From: Nocardia iowensis
GTDB lineage: Bacteria; Actinomycetota; Actinomycetes; Mycobacteriales; Mycobacteriaceae
Direction of reading: 5' to 3'
Assembly (NCBI RefSeq): GCF_019222765.1
Contig: NZ_CP078145.1
Span: 8,246,001-8,310,000 of the forward strand
Length of the DNA stretch: 64,000 nt
The translations under genes were made by a program, and so were the position numbers. Below, piece after piece: positions 27,897 through 36,538 of this stretch (within the stretch, counting starts at the first letter, position 1; the number at the start of each line of letters is the position of its first letter). The notes below the pieces were generated by a model. That model saw only the letters and a program-made list of their open reading frames with translations. It had not been told where the DNA came from and made no database searches.

Positions 27897-28625
27897 ATGA
27901 GTACGAAGCCTCCGTCCACTATGACGATCAACCGGCGGGCCCTGCTGATCGCCCTGATCGTGATAGCAATTCTGCTGGCCACGATCCTGGTCGGCGGTGA
28001 AGCGTACGCCCGGCACACCGTGTCCCGCTGTGTCAGTACGCAATTCGAGAAGGAGATGGGCTCCAAGATCGATGTGAGCTTCGGCGCCAAGCCGATGCTG
28101 ATCACCTGGATCGACGGCAAGGTGCCGACGGTGACGGTGAACAGCGACGACACCAAGTTCGGCCCGGCCGCCGGCATGGTGGTGCACGCGAAGTTCCACG
28201 ACGTCGAGGTCACCGACAACGGCCGCGGCGGCGGGGTGATCGGCAGTTCCGCCGCCGATGTCACCTGGAGCAACGACGGCATCCGGGAAACGCTCGGCGG
28301 TCTGGTCAGCGGCGTGAAGTCCTCGGCGAGCTCGGACATGCTGACCCTCGACGTGCTCGGCGGGTTGGCCCAGTTGCAGGTGAAGCCGGTGATCAAGGGC
28401 GGCGTCGTCGAGGTGGAGACGATGTCGGCGCAACTGCTCGGCATGGGCCTGCCCACCGACCTGGTGCAGGGCATCGTCGAGGTGTTCACCAAGAGCCTGC
28501 AGAGCTACCCGTACGGCATGCAGCCGACCGAGGTGAAGGTCACCGACGAGGGCATCGCGGTCAAGCTCGTGGGCGGCCGCTCCGAGTTGCCCGCCGCCGA
28601 GGGAAACAGCGCCACCTGTTCCTGA
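27897..28625 (+). CDS. DUF2993/LmeA-family envelope protein (Rv0479c-like)
   Basis: 242 residues. One N-terminal membrane segment (LLIALIVIAILLATILVGGE) followed by an exported domain: RCVSTQFEKEMGSKIDVSFG, DVEVTDNGRGGGVIGSSAAD, GLAQLQVKPVIKGGVVEVET, MQPTEVKVTDEGIAVKLVGG. DUF2993 proteins such as LmeA bind phospholipid and act in lipomannan maturation in mycobacteria; this paralogue's ligand is unknown. ATG 27897. Followed by convergent deoC. Confidence 0.82.
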   Translation: MSTKPPSTMTINRRALLIALIVIAILLATILVGGEAYARHTVSRCVSTQFEKEMGSKIDVSFGAKPMLITWIDGKVPTVTVNSDDTKFGPAAGMVVHAKFHDVEVTDNGRGGGVIGSSAADVTWSNDGIRETLGGLVSGVKSSASSDMLTLDVLGGLAQLQVKPVIKGGVVEVETMSAQLLGMGLPTDLVQGIVEVFTKSLQSYPYGMQPTEVKVTDEGIAVKLVGGRSELPAAEGNSATCS

Positions 28626-28647
28626 GTCGGCCCAGATGTGTTGCCGC

Positions 28648-29316
28648 TCAGGCCGGGAACCCGTCGAGCACCTCGCGCGACTTGGACAATCCGAGCCGCG
28701 TCGCGCCCGCCGCGATCAGTTCCGCCGCCGCTTCGGCCGTGCGGATACCGCCGCTCGCCTTGACGCCGAGCCGCCCACCGACGGTTTCGGCCATCAGCTC
28801 GACCGCGTGCACGCTGGCGCCGCCCGCCGGGTGAAATCCGGTGGAGGTCTTCACGAAATCGGCGCCCGCCCGTTCCGCGGCGCGACAGACCTCGACGATG
28901 GCGGTGTCCGGCAGCGCGGCCGCCTCGATGATCACCTTGAGCAGCGCCCGGTCGCCCATCGCTTCGCGCACCGTCACGATGTCGGCGAGCACCGCGTTGT
29001 ACTCGCCCGCCAGCGCCGCGCCGACATCGATGACCATGTCCACCTCGGCCGCGCCCTGGTCGACCGCTAGCCGCGCTTCGGCGCCCTTGACCAGCGAATG
29101 GTGTTTACCGGACGGGAATCCCGCCACCGTCGCCACCACGAGTCCCGCGGCGCGCACCGGCAGCATCGACGGTGAAACGCAGATCGCCAGCACCCCCAAC
29201 TCGCGGGCTTCGTAGATCAGCGCGGCGACGTCGTCGGGGGTCGCCCCCGGCGCCAGCAGCGTGTGATCGATCATGTCGGCCACTTCGGCCCTGGTCAGCG
29301 ACGCGGAACTTGCCAT
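28648..29316 (-). CDS. deoC: Deoxyribose-phosphate aldolase
   Basis: Class I aldolase that splits 2-deoxyribose-5-phosphate into glyceraldehyde-3-phosphate and acetaldehyde in deoxynucleoside catabolism. 222 residues. [17 protein letters not shown]-terminus, [16 protein letters not shown] with the catalytic Asp, Schiff-base Lys in [15 protein letters not shown] and second Lys in [18 protein letters not shown] 29316; ATG 29334 also in frame. Conserved position (Rv0478). Confidence 0.96.
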   Translation of the reverse strand: MASSASLTRAEVADMIDHTLLAPGATPDDVAALIYEARELGVLAICVSPSMLPVRAAGLVVATVAGFPSGKHHSLVKGAEARLAVDQGAAEVDMVIDVGAALAGEYNAVLADIVTVREAMGDRALLKVIIEAAALPDTAIVEVCRAAERAGADFVKTSTGFHPAGGASVHAVELMAETVGGRLGVKASGGIRTAEAAAELIAAGATRLGLSKSREVLDGFPA

Positions 29317-29473
29317 GAGCTGAGAGTCTGGCATACCGGTGGCGAATTCCGTTGCGTGCCTCCGATACTTCCCGCACACTCGTACCTGGTGACAGATCGC
29401 CGGTAGTGACCCGGCCGTCAACTCACTAACGTGTGCGGATGGGCCCCTACTTGGTTCAGGAGGAGACGACACC

Positions 29474-30019
29474 GTGCTGATCCGTCGCGAACGCGCCGAC
29501 GACATCGCCGCGATCGCGGCCGTACATCGCAGCGCGTTCGGTTCGCCGCAGGCGGACGGCGACCGCACCGGCGAACCGCCCGGCGACGGCGAGCCACCCG
29601 AGGTCGACCTGGTCGCCCGGCTGCGCAGCGACGCGGGCTGGATCCCCACCCTGTCGATGGTCGCGGTGGAGTACGAAACGGTGATCGGCCATGTCTGCCT
29701 CACCAGAGCCGGTGTCGGCCCATACCCCGTCCTCGCCCTCGGCCCGATCGGCGTAGTCGCCGAACACCAGCGCACCGGCGTCGGCTCGGCACTCATGCAC
29801 GCCGCCCTCGGCGCCGCCGACGCCCTCGACGAACCCCTGGTCGGCCTCCTCGGCCACCTCGACTACTACCCCCAATTCGGCTTCGTCCCCGCCACCCGCC
29901 TCGGCATCACCCCCGACGACCCGTCCTGGGTATCCCACTTCCAAGTCCGCCCCCTAAGCGCCTACGAACCACGCATCACCGGCGAATTCCACTACCCCGA
30001 ACCCTTTTACGACCTCTGA
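29474..30019 (+). CDS. GNAT family N-acetyltransferase
   Basis: 181 residues. Acetyl-CoA pyrophosphate loop [28 protein letters not shown] and [20 protein letters not shown] are the usual strand-4 and C-terminal elements of the YhbS-like group. A Glu/Pro/Gly-rich loop ([19 protein letters not shown]) is unusual. Substrate unknown. GTG 29474 has AGGAGG about eight bases upstream. Divergent from deoC. Confidence 0.85.
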   Translation: MLIRRERADDIAAIAAVHRSAFGSPQADGDRTGEPPGDGEPPEVDLVARLRSDAGWIPTLSMVAVEYETVIGHVCLTRAGVGPYPVLALGPIGVVAEHQRTGVGSALMHAALGAADALDEPLVGLLGHLDYYPQFGFVPATRLGITPDDPSWVSHFQVRPLSAYEPRITGEFHYPEPFYDL

Positions 30020-30042
30020 GCGTCTCGCAACCGAGCCCAAGT

Positions 30043-30221
30043 CCCGGTAGAGACGCGACCGCGAGCCACATCGCCCACCCAACCCCGACGGCACACCCCA
30101 GCCTCTCGAGCAAACAAAACCGAGCACCGCCGTCCCCGGCAGACACGCCACCGCAAGGCACATCACCCACGCAACCCCGATGGCCCACCTCACCTTCCGA
30201 GCGAAGCGAGACCGAGCACCG
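30043..30221. repeat. Two imperfect 87-bp direct repeats in a non-coding gap
   Basis: Copies at 30043-30129 and 30135-30221 align without gaps over 87 bases with 66 identities (76%), offset 92 bases. Shared blocks include AACCCCGA and ACCGAGCACCG. The 484-base gap between the GNAT gene and purU is C-rich and has no credible coding frame. Confidence 0.7.
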
Positions 30222-30237
30222 TCCGTTCGCGGCCCGT

Positions 30238-30300
30238 CTCGCGTCCGAGTGGCCGAAGCGCATGCGCCGCAGGCGCGAGTCTCGGCCGCTCGGACGCGAG
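30238..30300. other. Long inverted repeat upstream of purU
   Basis: Arms 30238-30256 and 30282-30300 pair over 19 bases with one wobble (CTCGCGTCCGAG...TGGCCGA against TCGGCCGCTCGGACGCGAG). The 25-base loop contains the palindrome GCGCATGCGC. It may end GNAT transcription or be a structured remnant. The remaining bases up to 30503 hold only minor stems such as GCCGCG/CGCGGC near 30375. Confidence 0.6.
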
Positions 30301-30503
30301 GCCCACCCGTCGCCCGACCACCGCCCCTCATCGAATCGCTACGCGATGCTGACATTCAGGGGCCGCGAACACGCCGCGGCCACGCGGCCAAAAACACAGG
30401 GTCAAACACCAGCCCCCCGCAGCCCCCGCCCACAAACAGAGCCACGAACGCGCAGCCCCGCAGCGGCTGCAAATCCAACACAGCGACCTGCGAGGATGGG
30501 CAC

Positions 30504-31394
30504 ATGAGTCCCGCTCCACCCACCCCGGACGACCGCCGCTACATCCTGACCCTCGGCTGCCCCGACCGCCCCGGCATCATCGCCGGAATCACCTCGTTCA
30601 TCGCCGACTTCGGCGGATCAATCGTGGAAGCCGGGTACTACTCCGACGCCGACACCGGCTGGTTCTTCACCCGCCAGGCCATCAAGGCGGCAACGGTCCC
30701 GTTCGGACTCACAGAACTACGCGACCGCTTCGCCGGGGTAGCAGCCGACCTCGGCCCGGAAACAGAGTGGCAACTCCTCGACTCAGGCGCACGCCGCCGG
30801 GCGGTCCTGCTGGTCAGTAAGGACGGCCACTGCCTGCACGACCTACTCGGTCGTGCCGCCAGCGGCGAACTCCCCGCGACCATCGAAGCGGTGATCGGCA
30901 ACCACCCCGACCTGGCCCCGATGACCGAGGCGCACGGCGTGAAATTCCATCACGTGCCGTTCCCGAAGAATCCTGCCGAGCGAGGCCCCGCCTTCGAGGA
31001 GCTCCGCGCGCTGGTGGACTCCTACGACCCACACGCGGTCGTGCTCGCCCGGTTCATGCAGGTACTTCCGCCCGAGCTGTGCGCACACTGGACCGGCAAG
31101 GCACTCAACATCCACCACAGCTTTTTGCCGTCGTTCGTCGGCGCCCGCCCCTATCACCAGGCGTTTGCCCGCGGCGTGAAACTGATCGGCGCCACCTGCC
31201 ACTACGTGACGGCGGAACTGGACGCGGGCCCGATCATCGAGCAGGACGTGAGCCGGATCGACCACGCCGACGACGTGCGCGACATGGTCCGCCAGGGCCG
31301 CGACATCGAACGCGTCGTGCTCGCCCGCGGCCTGCGCTGGCATCTGGAGGGCCGGGTGCTCGTGCACGGCCGTCGCACGGTCGTCTTCTCCTGA
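30504..31394 (+). CDS. purU: Formyltetrahydrofolate deformylase
   Basis: Hydrolyses 10-formyl-THF to formate and THF, balancing one-carbon pools and supplying formate for PurT. 296 residues: N-terminal ACT domain (YILTLGCPDRPGIIAGITSF), then the formyltransferase fold with catalytic Asn-His in ALNIHHSFLPSFVGARPYHQ and Asp in AELDAGPIIEQDV. ATG 30504 has GAGGA seven bases upstream; the open frame further upstream is non-coding repeat. Confidence 0.95.
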   Translation: MSPAPPTPDDRRYILTLGCPDRPGIIAGITSFIADFGGSIVEAGYYSDADTGWFFTRQAIKAATVPFGLTELRDRFAGVAADLGPETEWQLLDSGARRRAVLLVSKDGHCLHDLLGRAASGELPATIEAVIGNHPDLAPMTEAHGVKFHHVPFPKNPAERGPAFEELRALVDSYDPHAVVLARFMQVLPPELCAHWTGKALNIHHSFLPSFVGARPYHQAFARGVKLIGATCHYVTAELDAGPIIEQDVSRIDHADDVRDMVRQGRDIERVVLARGLRWHLEGRVLVHGRRTVVFS

Positions 31395-31429
31395 CCGCTG
31401 CTTCCGGTAGCCGCGGCGCAGGCGAGGAA

Positions 31430-32467
31430 TCAGCCCGCGATCTCGGCGCGCCGCCGCACCGATTCGAGCACGTGTCCCAGTTCCTCGTTGAACTGCTCAT
31501 ACGCCTCGGTATTGCCGAGATGCCCGGTCGGCAGCATCGCGAAGCGCGCCAGACTACCTGTCTCCCTGAGCATTTCGGCGATCCGCTCGGAATGGACCAC
31601 GGGCGTCATGTCGTCGAACGAACCGGCGAGCACCGTGGTGGGCACCACCAGATTTCGGGCCGCCTGGCCCACATTCATATCGGCGAGCAGTCGACCGAAC
31701 CTGGCCCGCACCATGGCCGGGCACGACCGCACGATGGCCATGCTGAAATCGAGCAAGTCGCCCTTGGCCGCCGTGCTCATGATCTGCCGGGCGAACAGCC
31801 AGCGCACCGGTGCGATGGGCGGGAAGAGGAGCGGAGCGCCAAGACCGAAACGCCCGAACAGGAACGGCAGCGGCACCTTCAGCTTCAACAGCCGACCCGG
31901 CCGGTTCAGCAACGGCACCACGGTGGTCTCGAGGATCAGCCGGTCCGCGGCGGTGTTGGTCAGTAGCACCGCACGCGCCTGCTTCCGGACCCGGTCGGGA
32001 TAGCGCCCGGCCCAGGCCTGCAGGGTCATGCCGCCGAGGCTGTGGCCGACCAGAACGGCCTGCTGGCCGGACGGGAGCGCGGCGTCGAGCACGGCGGCCA
32101 GATCGTCGGCGAGCAGATCCATGGTGAGCGGACTGGAACCGTATTCGCTCTCGCCGTGGCCGCGCTGGTCGTAGGCGACCACGCGATACTCCCCGGCGAA
32201 CGCGTTGATCTGAGCGTTCCAGTATTCGATGCAGCAGGTCCAGCCGTGCACGAGGACGACCGTCGGCCGGTCGGCGGGGCCGTAGGCATGCACGCGCAGC
32301 CGGGCACCGTCGCGGGTGGTCACCGGGATCACCTCGGGCAGGACGGTCGGCGGGTTGAACGCCGCGGTCGCATAGGTGCGCGACCGCAGGTTCGCGCGAT
32401 GAGCGTCGAGCAGACCCCGAACCTGACTCGAAAAGTTCACCAGGGCAGTCGGCAGCATGGCACGCAT
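31430..32467 (-). CDS. Alpha/beta hydrolase
   Basis: 345 residues. VVLVHGWTCCIEYWNAQINA, YDQRGHGESEYGSSPLTMD, nucleophile elbow VLVGHSLGGMTLQAWAGRYP, acid in LAGSFDDMTPVVHSER and catalytic His in AMLPTGHLGNTEAYEQF. Possible hydrophobic stretch KLKVPLPFLFGRFGLGAPLL suggests a lipophilic substrate. Substrate unknown. ATG 32467 has GGAG seven bases upstream. Sits between purU (convergent) and the DUF2516 gene. Confidence 0.86.
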   Translation of the reverse strand: MRAMLPTALVNFSSQVRGLLDAHRANLRSRTYATAAFNPPTVLPEVIPVTTRDGARLRVHAYGPADRPTVVLVHGWTCCIEYWNAQINAFAGEYRVVAYDQRGHGESEYGSSPLTMDLLADDLAAVLDAALPSGQQAVLVGHSLGGMTLQAWAGRYPDRVRKQARAVLLTNTAADRLILETTVVPLLNRPGRLLKLKVPLPFLFGRFGLGAPLLFPPIAPVRWLFARQIMSTAAKGDLLDFSMAIVRSCPAMVRARFGRLLADMNVGQAARNLVVPTTVLAGSFDDMTPVVHSERIAEMLRETGSLARFAMLPTGHLGNTEAYEQFNEELGHVLESVRRRAEIAG

Positions 32468-32560
32468 CGGGCACTCCTTTGTGTTACTGCCCGATACAGT
32501 AACTCCGATTCGCGCCGCCTGCCAGTGCCCGCACCGGAAAAGTTATCGAGGATTCCCCGT

Positions 32561-32851
32561 TTACCAGCGCGGACCGCGCTGTACCTCGTCGACCTTGGGC
32601 CGCACGTCGGCCAGGTAGATACCGGTCGCGATGATCGCAATGAACGAGAGGAGGCCCAGACCGCCAAGGGACAGCAGCAGCAACAGCATCGCCGCGCCGA
32701 GAATCCCCAGCCAGATCGGCTTGGTCAGTTTGTCTACCGCGGTAAACGCGTCCGGCCGCTGACGCACGGCATGAATCAGCGCGAAGATCGTCGCGCCGAG
32801 TGCCGCCAGCCACAGCACGAACAGGATCATGCCTTGTAATCCGTGCGCCAT
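32561..32851 (-). CDS. DUF2516 small membrane protein (Rv0476-like)
   Basis: 96 residues with two or three transmembrane helices: GMILFVLWLAALGATIFAL, WLGILGAAMLLLLLSLGGLG and LSFIAIIATGIYLADV, ending in the charged tail RPKVDEVQRGPRW. Function unknown; conserved downstream of hbhA in mycobacteria. ATG 32851 has AGGTG five bases upstream. Confidence 0.85.
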   Translation of the reverse strand: MAHGLQGMILFVLWLAALGATIFALIHAVRQRPDAFTAVDKLTKPIWLGILGAAMLLLLLSLGGLGLLSFIAIIATGIYLADVRPKVDEVQRGPRW

Positions 32852-32875
32852 ATTCACCTCACCCATCATACGAGC

Positions 32876-32909
32876 AACGCCCCCGCACATCAGAGTGCGC
32901 GGGGGCGTT
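32876..32909 (-). terminator. Terminator hairpin after hbhA
   Basis: Perfect 11-bp stem AACGCCCCCGC / GCGGGGGCGTT with a 12-base loop, about 70 bases beyond the hbhA stop, separating it from the DUF2516 gene. Confidence 0.75.
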
Positions 32910-32976
32910 GTCGGATCGGGCACCAAAAGCCTTGCCGCCCTTAAGAAGCAGAGCGCCATTCGGCCGATCGGTCAGC

Positions 32977-33669
32977 TCATGCCTTCTTCGGAGCGGCCTT
33001 CTTGGCCGGAGCCTTCTTGGCGGGCGCCTTCTTGGCGGCAGGCGCGGCGGGCGCGGCAGGCGCGGCAGGCGCGGCGGGCGGCACGGGGGCGCCGTTGTCC
33101 GCGGCGGGGGCGGTCTCGGTGGTCACCGTGACAACCTCGGCGTCGACGACCGGTACGGCCACCTTTTCCTCATCCTCGACCTTGGCCGGACGACCGAGCA
33201 GGCCGTTGACCCGGTCCAGCACGTCCTCGGCGCGGGTCGCGGCGTCCTTGTACAGCGACTCGACGCGCTCGATCTGCTCCTCGACCAGGTGGTTGGCGCG
33301 CAGCCGCTCGACGGTCTCCTCACCGCGCACGGCGAGGTCTTCGTAGATGTCGAGCACCTGGTGGAAGTACTTGTCGGCCAGCGCGCGCAGTTCCTCTGGG
33401 GTGAACTTCTCGCGCAGCTCCGCGAGGTCCTCCGGCAGTTCGGATGGCAGTCCGGCCAGCCGCTCACGCAGCGTCTCGAACTGGGCCTGCACGTCGGCGG
33501 GCACGTTGGCGAAGCGCTCGCGCGCCTCATCGACCCGAGTCGAGACGTCCGAGGTGGCGGCGCGCTCACGCACCTGGGTGACGACATCGGTGACGACGGC
33601 GTAGATGGCATCGCCCGCACCGACGGTGGCGAGCAGCGGCTTCTTTACGGTGGGGTTCTTCTCGGTCAT
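32977..33669 (-). CDS. hbhA: Heparin-binding hemagglutinin homologue
   Basis: 230 residues. N-terminal hydrophobic patch LLATVGAGDAIYAVVTDVV, a long alpha-helical coiled coil (residues about 35-160, for example FETLRERLAGLPSELPEDLA), then a Pro/Ala linker and a Lys/Ala/Pro tail (KKAPAKKAPAKKAAPKKA). In mycobacteria the Lys-rich tail binds heparan sulfate and the protein also associates with lipid inclusions. The ATG overlaps the stop of the XRE regulator (ATGA), so the two are coupled. Confidence 0.93.
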   Translation of the reverse strand: MTEKNPTVKKPLLATVGAGDAIYAVVTDVVTQVRERAATSDVSTRVDEARERFANVPADVQAQFETLRERLAGLPSELPEDLAELREKFTPEELRALADKYFHQVLDIYEDLAVRGEETVERLRANHLVEEQIERVESLYKDAATRAEDVLDRVNGLLGRPAKVEDEEKVAVPVVDAEVVTVTTETAPAADNGAPVPPAAPAAPAAPAAPAAKKAPAKKAPAKKAAPKKA

Positions 33670-34169
33670 GGTATTTCGTTCTCCTGGCGTGGCGGAGTTT
33701 CGGTTGGTGTGCGCGGAACGACGCTGTCCCCTTCCCCCCCGGGCTCGTTCCCTCCGTTTTCCCGGCGAAACGATTCATAGATTTCGAGCAGCACCTGCTT
33801 CTGCCGTTCGCTGATCGACGTATCGGCAAGCAGGGCATCCCGGACCGGGCTGTGCGGCCGCTGTTCGAGATAACCCGCCCGGACGTACAACACCTCCGAA
33901 GACACCCGCAGTGCCTTGGCGATCTGCGCGAGTACCTCGGCGGACGGATTGCGCAATCCGCGCTCGATCTGGCTGAGGTACGGATTACTCACTCCCGCAA
34001 GGGTGGCGAGCTGACGCAGCGAGACTTGCGCGGCCTCTCGCTGTGCCCTGATGAAGCCTCCGATGTCGTGCGCCGCGTTCACCACACGGGCCGCTTTTTC
34101 TCCGACGCCGGTCGATTGCTCGGCCGAACTATCGGTGTACTCGGCGGAAACCTCGGGCTGGTCTGCCAT
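33666..34169 (-). CDS. XRE-family transcriptional regulator (Rv0474-like)
   Basis: 167 residues. Cro/C1-type HTH at about 35-90: IGGFIRAQREAAQVSLRQLA, TLAGVSNPYLSQIERGLRNP, AEVLAQIAKALRVSSEVLYV. C-terminal part includes SISERQKQVLLEIYESFRRE and a disordered tail. It lies directly upstream of and coupled to hbhA, its likely partner gene. I chose ATG 34169 with AGAAGG upstream. A GGGTGCTAGC inverted repeat lies 42-76 bases upstream and may be its own operator. Confidence 0.9.
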   Translation of the reverse strand: MADQPEVSAEYTDSSAEQSTGVGEKAARVVNAAHDIGGFIRAQREAAQVSLRQLATLAGVSNPYLSQIERGLRNPSAEVLAQIAKALRVSSEVLYVRAGYLEQRPHSPVRDALLADTSISERQKQVLLEIYESFRRENGGNEPGGEGDSVVPRTPTETPPRQENEIP

Positions 34170-34210
34170 CACTCACCTTCTGGCGGTTGTACGAGTTCAA
34201 TTCTAGGGCA

Positions 34211-34245
34211 GGGTGCTAGCTATTGCAAGCAGTCTGCTAGCACCC
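34211..34245. promoter_or_regulatory. GGGTGCTAGC inverted repeat upstream of the XRE gene
   Basis: GGGTGCTAGC (34211-34220) and GCTAGCACCC (34236-34245) form perfect 10-bp arms around 15 bases. The same decamer occurs twice as a direct repeat at 36517-36538, upstream of the ABC1 kinase gene. This recurrence favours an operator over a simple terminator, although the site also follows the DUF445 stop by 28 bases. Confidence 0.5.
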
Positions 34246-34273
34246 TCTCGGCAAACATTCGGCGCGCGACACC

Positions 34274-35620
34274 TCAGCCGCCGAACATGAGGTGCGAAAT
34301 TGTGTAGATCACCAGTCCCGCAAGCGAACCGACCACCGTTCCGTTGATTCGAATGAATTGCAGATCGCGCCCGACCTGCAATTCGATCTTCTTGCTCGCC
34401 TCATCGGCATCCCACCTGGCAACCGTATCGGTGACCAGCGTGGAGATCTCCCCGGCGTAGTTCTCCACGAGATACCTTGCCCCCCGGTCGATCCAGCCGT
34501 CCACCTTGGCGCGCATGTCGGCGTCGTCGCGCAACCGCTCACCGAGTTGCTGCACGTTCTCGCAGACCTTACGCCGCAATGTGCTGTTGGGATCATCGGC
34601 CGATTCCAAGATCAACCGCTTGGCCGCCCGCCAGGTCGCCTCGGCCATGCCGGTGATTTCCTCGCGGCCCATGATCTGCGCCTTGATCCGTTCGGCCTTT
34701 TTGATCATCGCGTCGTCGTGCTGCAGATCGTCGGCGAATTCCTCGAGGAAGCGATTCGCCGCGAGCCGCACCTCGTGCTCGGGGTTGGACCGGACCTTCC
34801 AGGTGAACTCGACCAGTTCCCGGTATATCCTTTCCGAAAGCAAAATGTTGACGAATTTCGGAGCCCATTGCGGTGCATCACGCAAAACGATCCGGTCGAT
34901 CGTCTCCTGCGAACCCAGCGCCCACTGATGCGCCCGCTCGGCGAGCAGGTCCAGCAGCGCGAGCTGGCGGTTGTCGGCAAGCAGCTCGGCCAGCACCCGG
35001 CCGATCGGCGGACCCCAGAGCGGTTCGGCGATCCGCTTCACGATCGTCTGGTCGATGATCTGCTCGACGTCCTCGTCGCGCAGCACCCCGACCACCGCGC
35101 GCAGCAGCGTCGAACTCTCCTGGGCCACCCTGGCGGCGTGGCCGGGATCGGCCATCCACCGACCGACCCGCCAGGAGATCTGCGCCGAGGTCACCTTCGC
35201 CGAAACCACCTCGGGCGAAAGAAAGTTCGTGCCCACAAAGCTGCCGAGACTCTCGCCGAGCTGATCCTTCTTCTTGCGGATGATCGCGGTGTGCGGGATG
35301 GGCAGGCCGAGCGGATGCCGGAAGAGCGCGGTGACGGCGAACCAGTCGGCCAGCGCGCCGACCATGCCCGCCTCCGACGCGGCGCGCACGTAGTCCACCC
35401 AGCCACCGCCACTGCCGCGCGATTCCAGCCAGCGACAGAACAGATAGATCGCCGTCGCCACCGCGAGTAGCCCGGTGGCCAGCGCCTTCATCCGCCATAG
35501 GTCGCGCCGCTTGCCTGCCTCGTCGAGCACGGCGGCGAAGCCGAGCGGCGCGGCCGCGGCGGGCGCCGGGGGCGTTTCCAGGACCGCGATGTTGCCGGGA
35601 GCTTTCTCCATGCCCTCCAT
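34274..35620 (-). CDS. DUF445 membrane protein (Rv0473-like)
   Basis: About 448 residues of the DUF445 family. N-terminal membrane segment (ALATGLLAVATAIYLFCRWL) followed by the conserved GMVGALADWFAVTALFRHPL and GLPIPHTAIIRKKKDQLGES, a long helical domain (repeated ...LLRAVVGVLRDEDVEQIID..., HEVRLAANRFLEEFADDL), and a C-terminal membrane anchor GSLAGLVIYTISHLMFGG. Function unknown. Start chosen at ATG 35620; ATG 35611 has a ribosome-binding site that is too close. Divergent from the TetR gene. Confidence 0.85.
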   Translation of the reverse strand: MEGMEKAPGNIAVLETPPAPAAAAPLGFAAVLDEAGKRRDLWRMKALATGLLAVATAIYLFCRWLESRGSGGGWVDYVRAASEAGMVGALADWFAVTALFRHPLGLPIPHTAIIRKKKDQLGESLGSFVGTNFLSPEVVSAKVTSAQISWRVGRWMADPGHAARVAQESSTLLRAVVGVLRDEDVEQIIDQTIVKRIAEPLWGPPIGRVLAELLADNRQLALLDLLAERAHQWALGSQETIDRIVLRDAPQWAPKFVNILLSERIYRELVEFTWKVRSNPEHEVRLAANRFLEEFADDLQHDDAMIKKAERIKAQIMGREEITGMAEATWRAAKRLILESADDPNSTLRRKVCENVQQLGERLRDDADMRAKVDGWIDRGARYLVENYAGEISTLVTDTVARWDADEASKKIELQVGRDLQFIRINGTVVGSLAGLVIYTISHLMFGG

Positions 35621-35814
35621 TCTGCTGTGCCCGGGCGGCGTACCCCTGGAAGCCCGTTGATGTGCAACCTGTCGCATCACGGCCCAAACGCGCATATCAC
35701 CAGCGAACGGGACATAAGCTGGAGGCCCAAGGCAGAATCCGACTAACAAGGGAGCCCACGCTGTCCACCGATGACCTTGTCGACGTCGGCGAGCTCGCCG
35801 ACCGACCGGCGGCG

Positions 35815-36498
35815 GTGCGCACCGGCCGAACGGATGGCCGCAAACGCCGATGGCGCCAGCACAAGATCGACCGCCGCGAGGAACTCGTCGACGGCACTCT
35901 TGCCGCTGTCCGAGCCCGCGGCTCCAACGCGGGCATGGACGAGATCGCCGCCGAGATCGGCGTCTCCAAGACCGTGCTGTACCGGTACTTCTCCGACAAG
36001 AACGACCTGGTCCACGCGACCATGCAGCGGTTCATCGAGACCACCCTGATGCCGCGCGTGTACGGCGCGATCAGCCTCGACGCGGACGAGTATCAGCTGG
36101 TCCGCTCGGCCCTCGCCGAGTATGTCGGCACGGTCGACGAGGACCCGGAGGTCTATCGCTTCATCATGGGCAACGGCTCGGCCGACCAATCCTCACTGGC
36201 CGAATTCGAGAAGCTGTTCGCCGAGGTGGTCGCCGCGGTCATCATCGATCGCGCGACGGAGAAGGGCATCCAGACCGACGGCGCGATGCTCTGGTCGTAT
36301 GTGCTCGTCGGCGGCATCCAGTTGGCCACGCACTGGTGGACGACCAACAAGACGATGACGCGCGAAGAAGTCATCGACTACCTGACCATGATGGCCTGGA
36401 GCGCCATCGACGGAATGGCGCGTGCCAACGGTTCGCGCGAGGTGTTCAACGCGCAGCCGCACGTGCTGCCCTCGCCCGGCACCGACTCGGCGAACTGA
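35815..36498 (+). CDS. TetR-family transcriptional regulator (Rv0472c-like)
   Basis: 227 residues. HTH about residues 20-70: REELVDGTLAAVRARGSNAG, MDEIAAEIGVSKTVLYRYFS, DKNDLVHATMQRF. C-terminal ligand domain includes EEVIDYLTMMAWSAIDGMAR. GTG 35815 matches the M. tuberculosis N-terminus (VRTGR-DGRKRRW). However, CTG 35761 in the same frame has AAGGGAG spaced six bases upstream and would add STDDLVDVGELADRPAA, so the real start may be earlier. Targets unknown; homologues are linked to lipid metabolism genes. Confidence 0.88.
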   Translation: MRTGRTDGRKRRWRQHKIDRREELVDGTLAAVRARGSNAGMDEIAAEIGVSKTVLYRYFSDKNDLVHATMQRFIETTLMPRVYGAISLDADEYQLVRSALAEYVGTVDEDPEVYRFIMGNGSADQSSLAEFEKLFAEVVAAVIIDRATEKGIQTDGAMLWSYVLVGGIQLATHWWTTNKTMTREEVIDYLTMMAWSAIDGMARANGSREVFNAQPHVLPSPGTDSAN

Positions 36499-36516
36499 TC
36501 AAACGCCCGACTTCCC

Positions 36517-36538
36517 GGGTGCTAGCTGGGGTGCTAGC
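36517..36538. promoter_or_regulatory. GGGTGCTAGC direct repeat upstream of the ABC1 kinase gene
   Basis: GGGTGCTAGC at 36517-36526 and again at 36529-36538, 12 bases apart, about 115 bases before ATG 36653. Same decamer as at 34211-34245. Twelve-base spacing would place the two sites near the same face of the helix. Confidence 0.45.

Noticed and set aside
30180-30503. N-terminal extension of purU into the upstream gap
   Set aside because: Translates to Arg/Pro-rich non-conserved sequence over direct repeats; ATG 30504 has a good RBS and gives the standard length.
33002-33100. Ala/Lys/Pro simple repeats as a separate repeat element
   Set aside because: They encode the known heparin-binding tail of HbhA.
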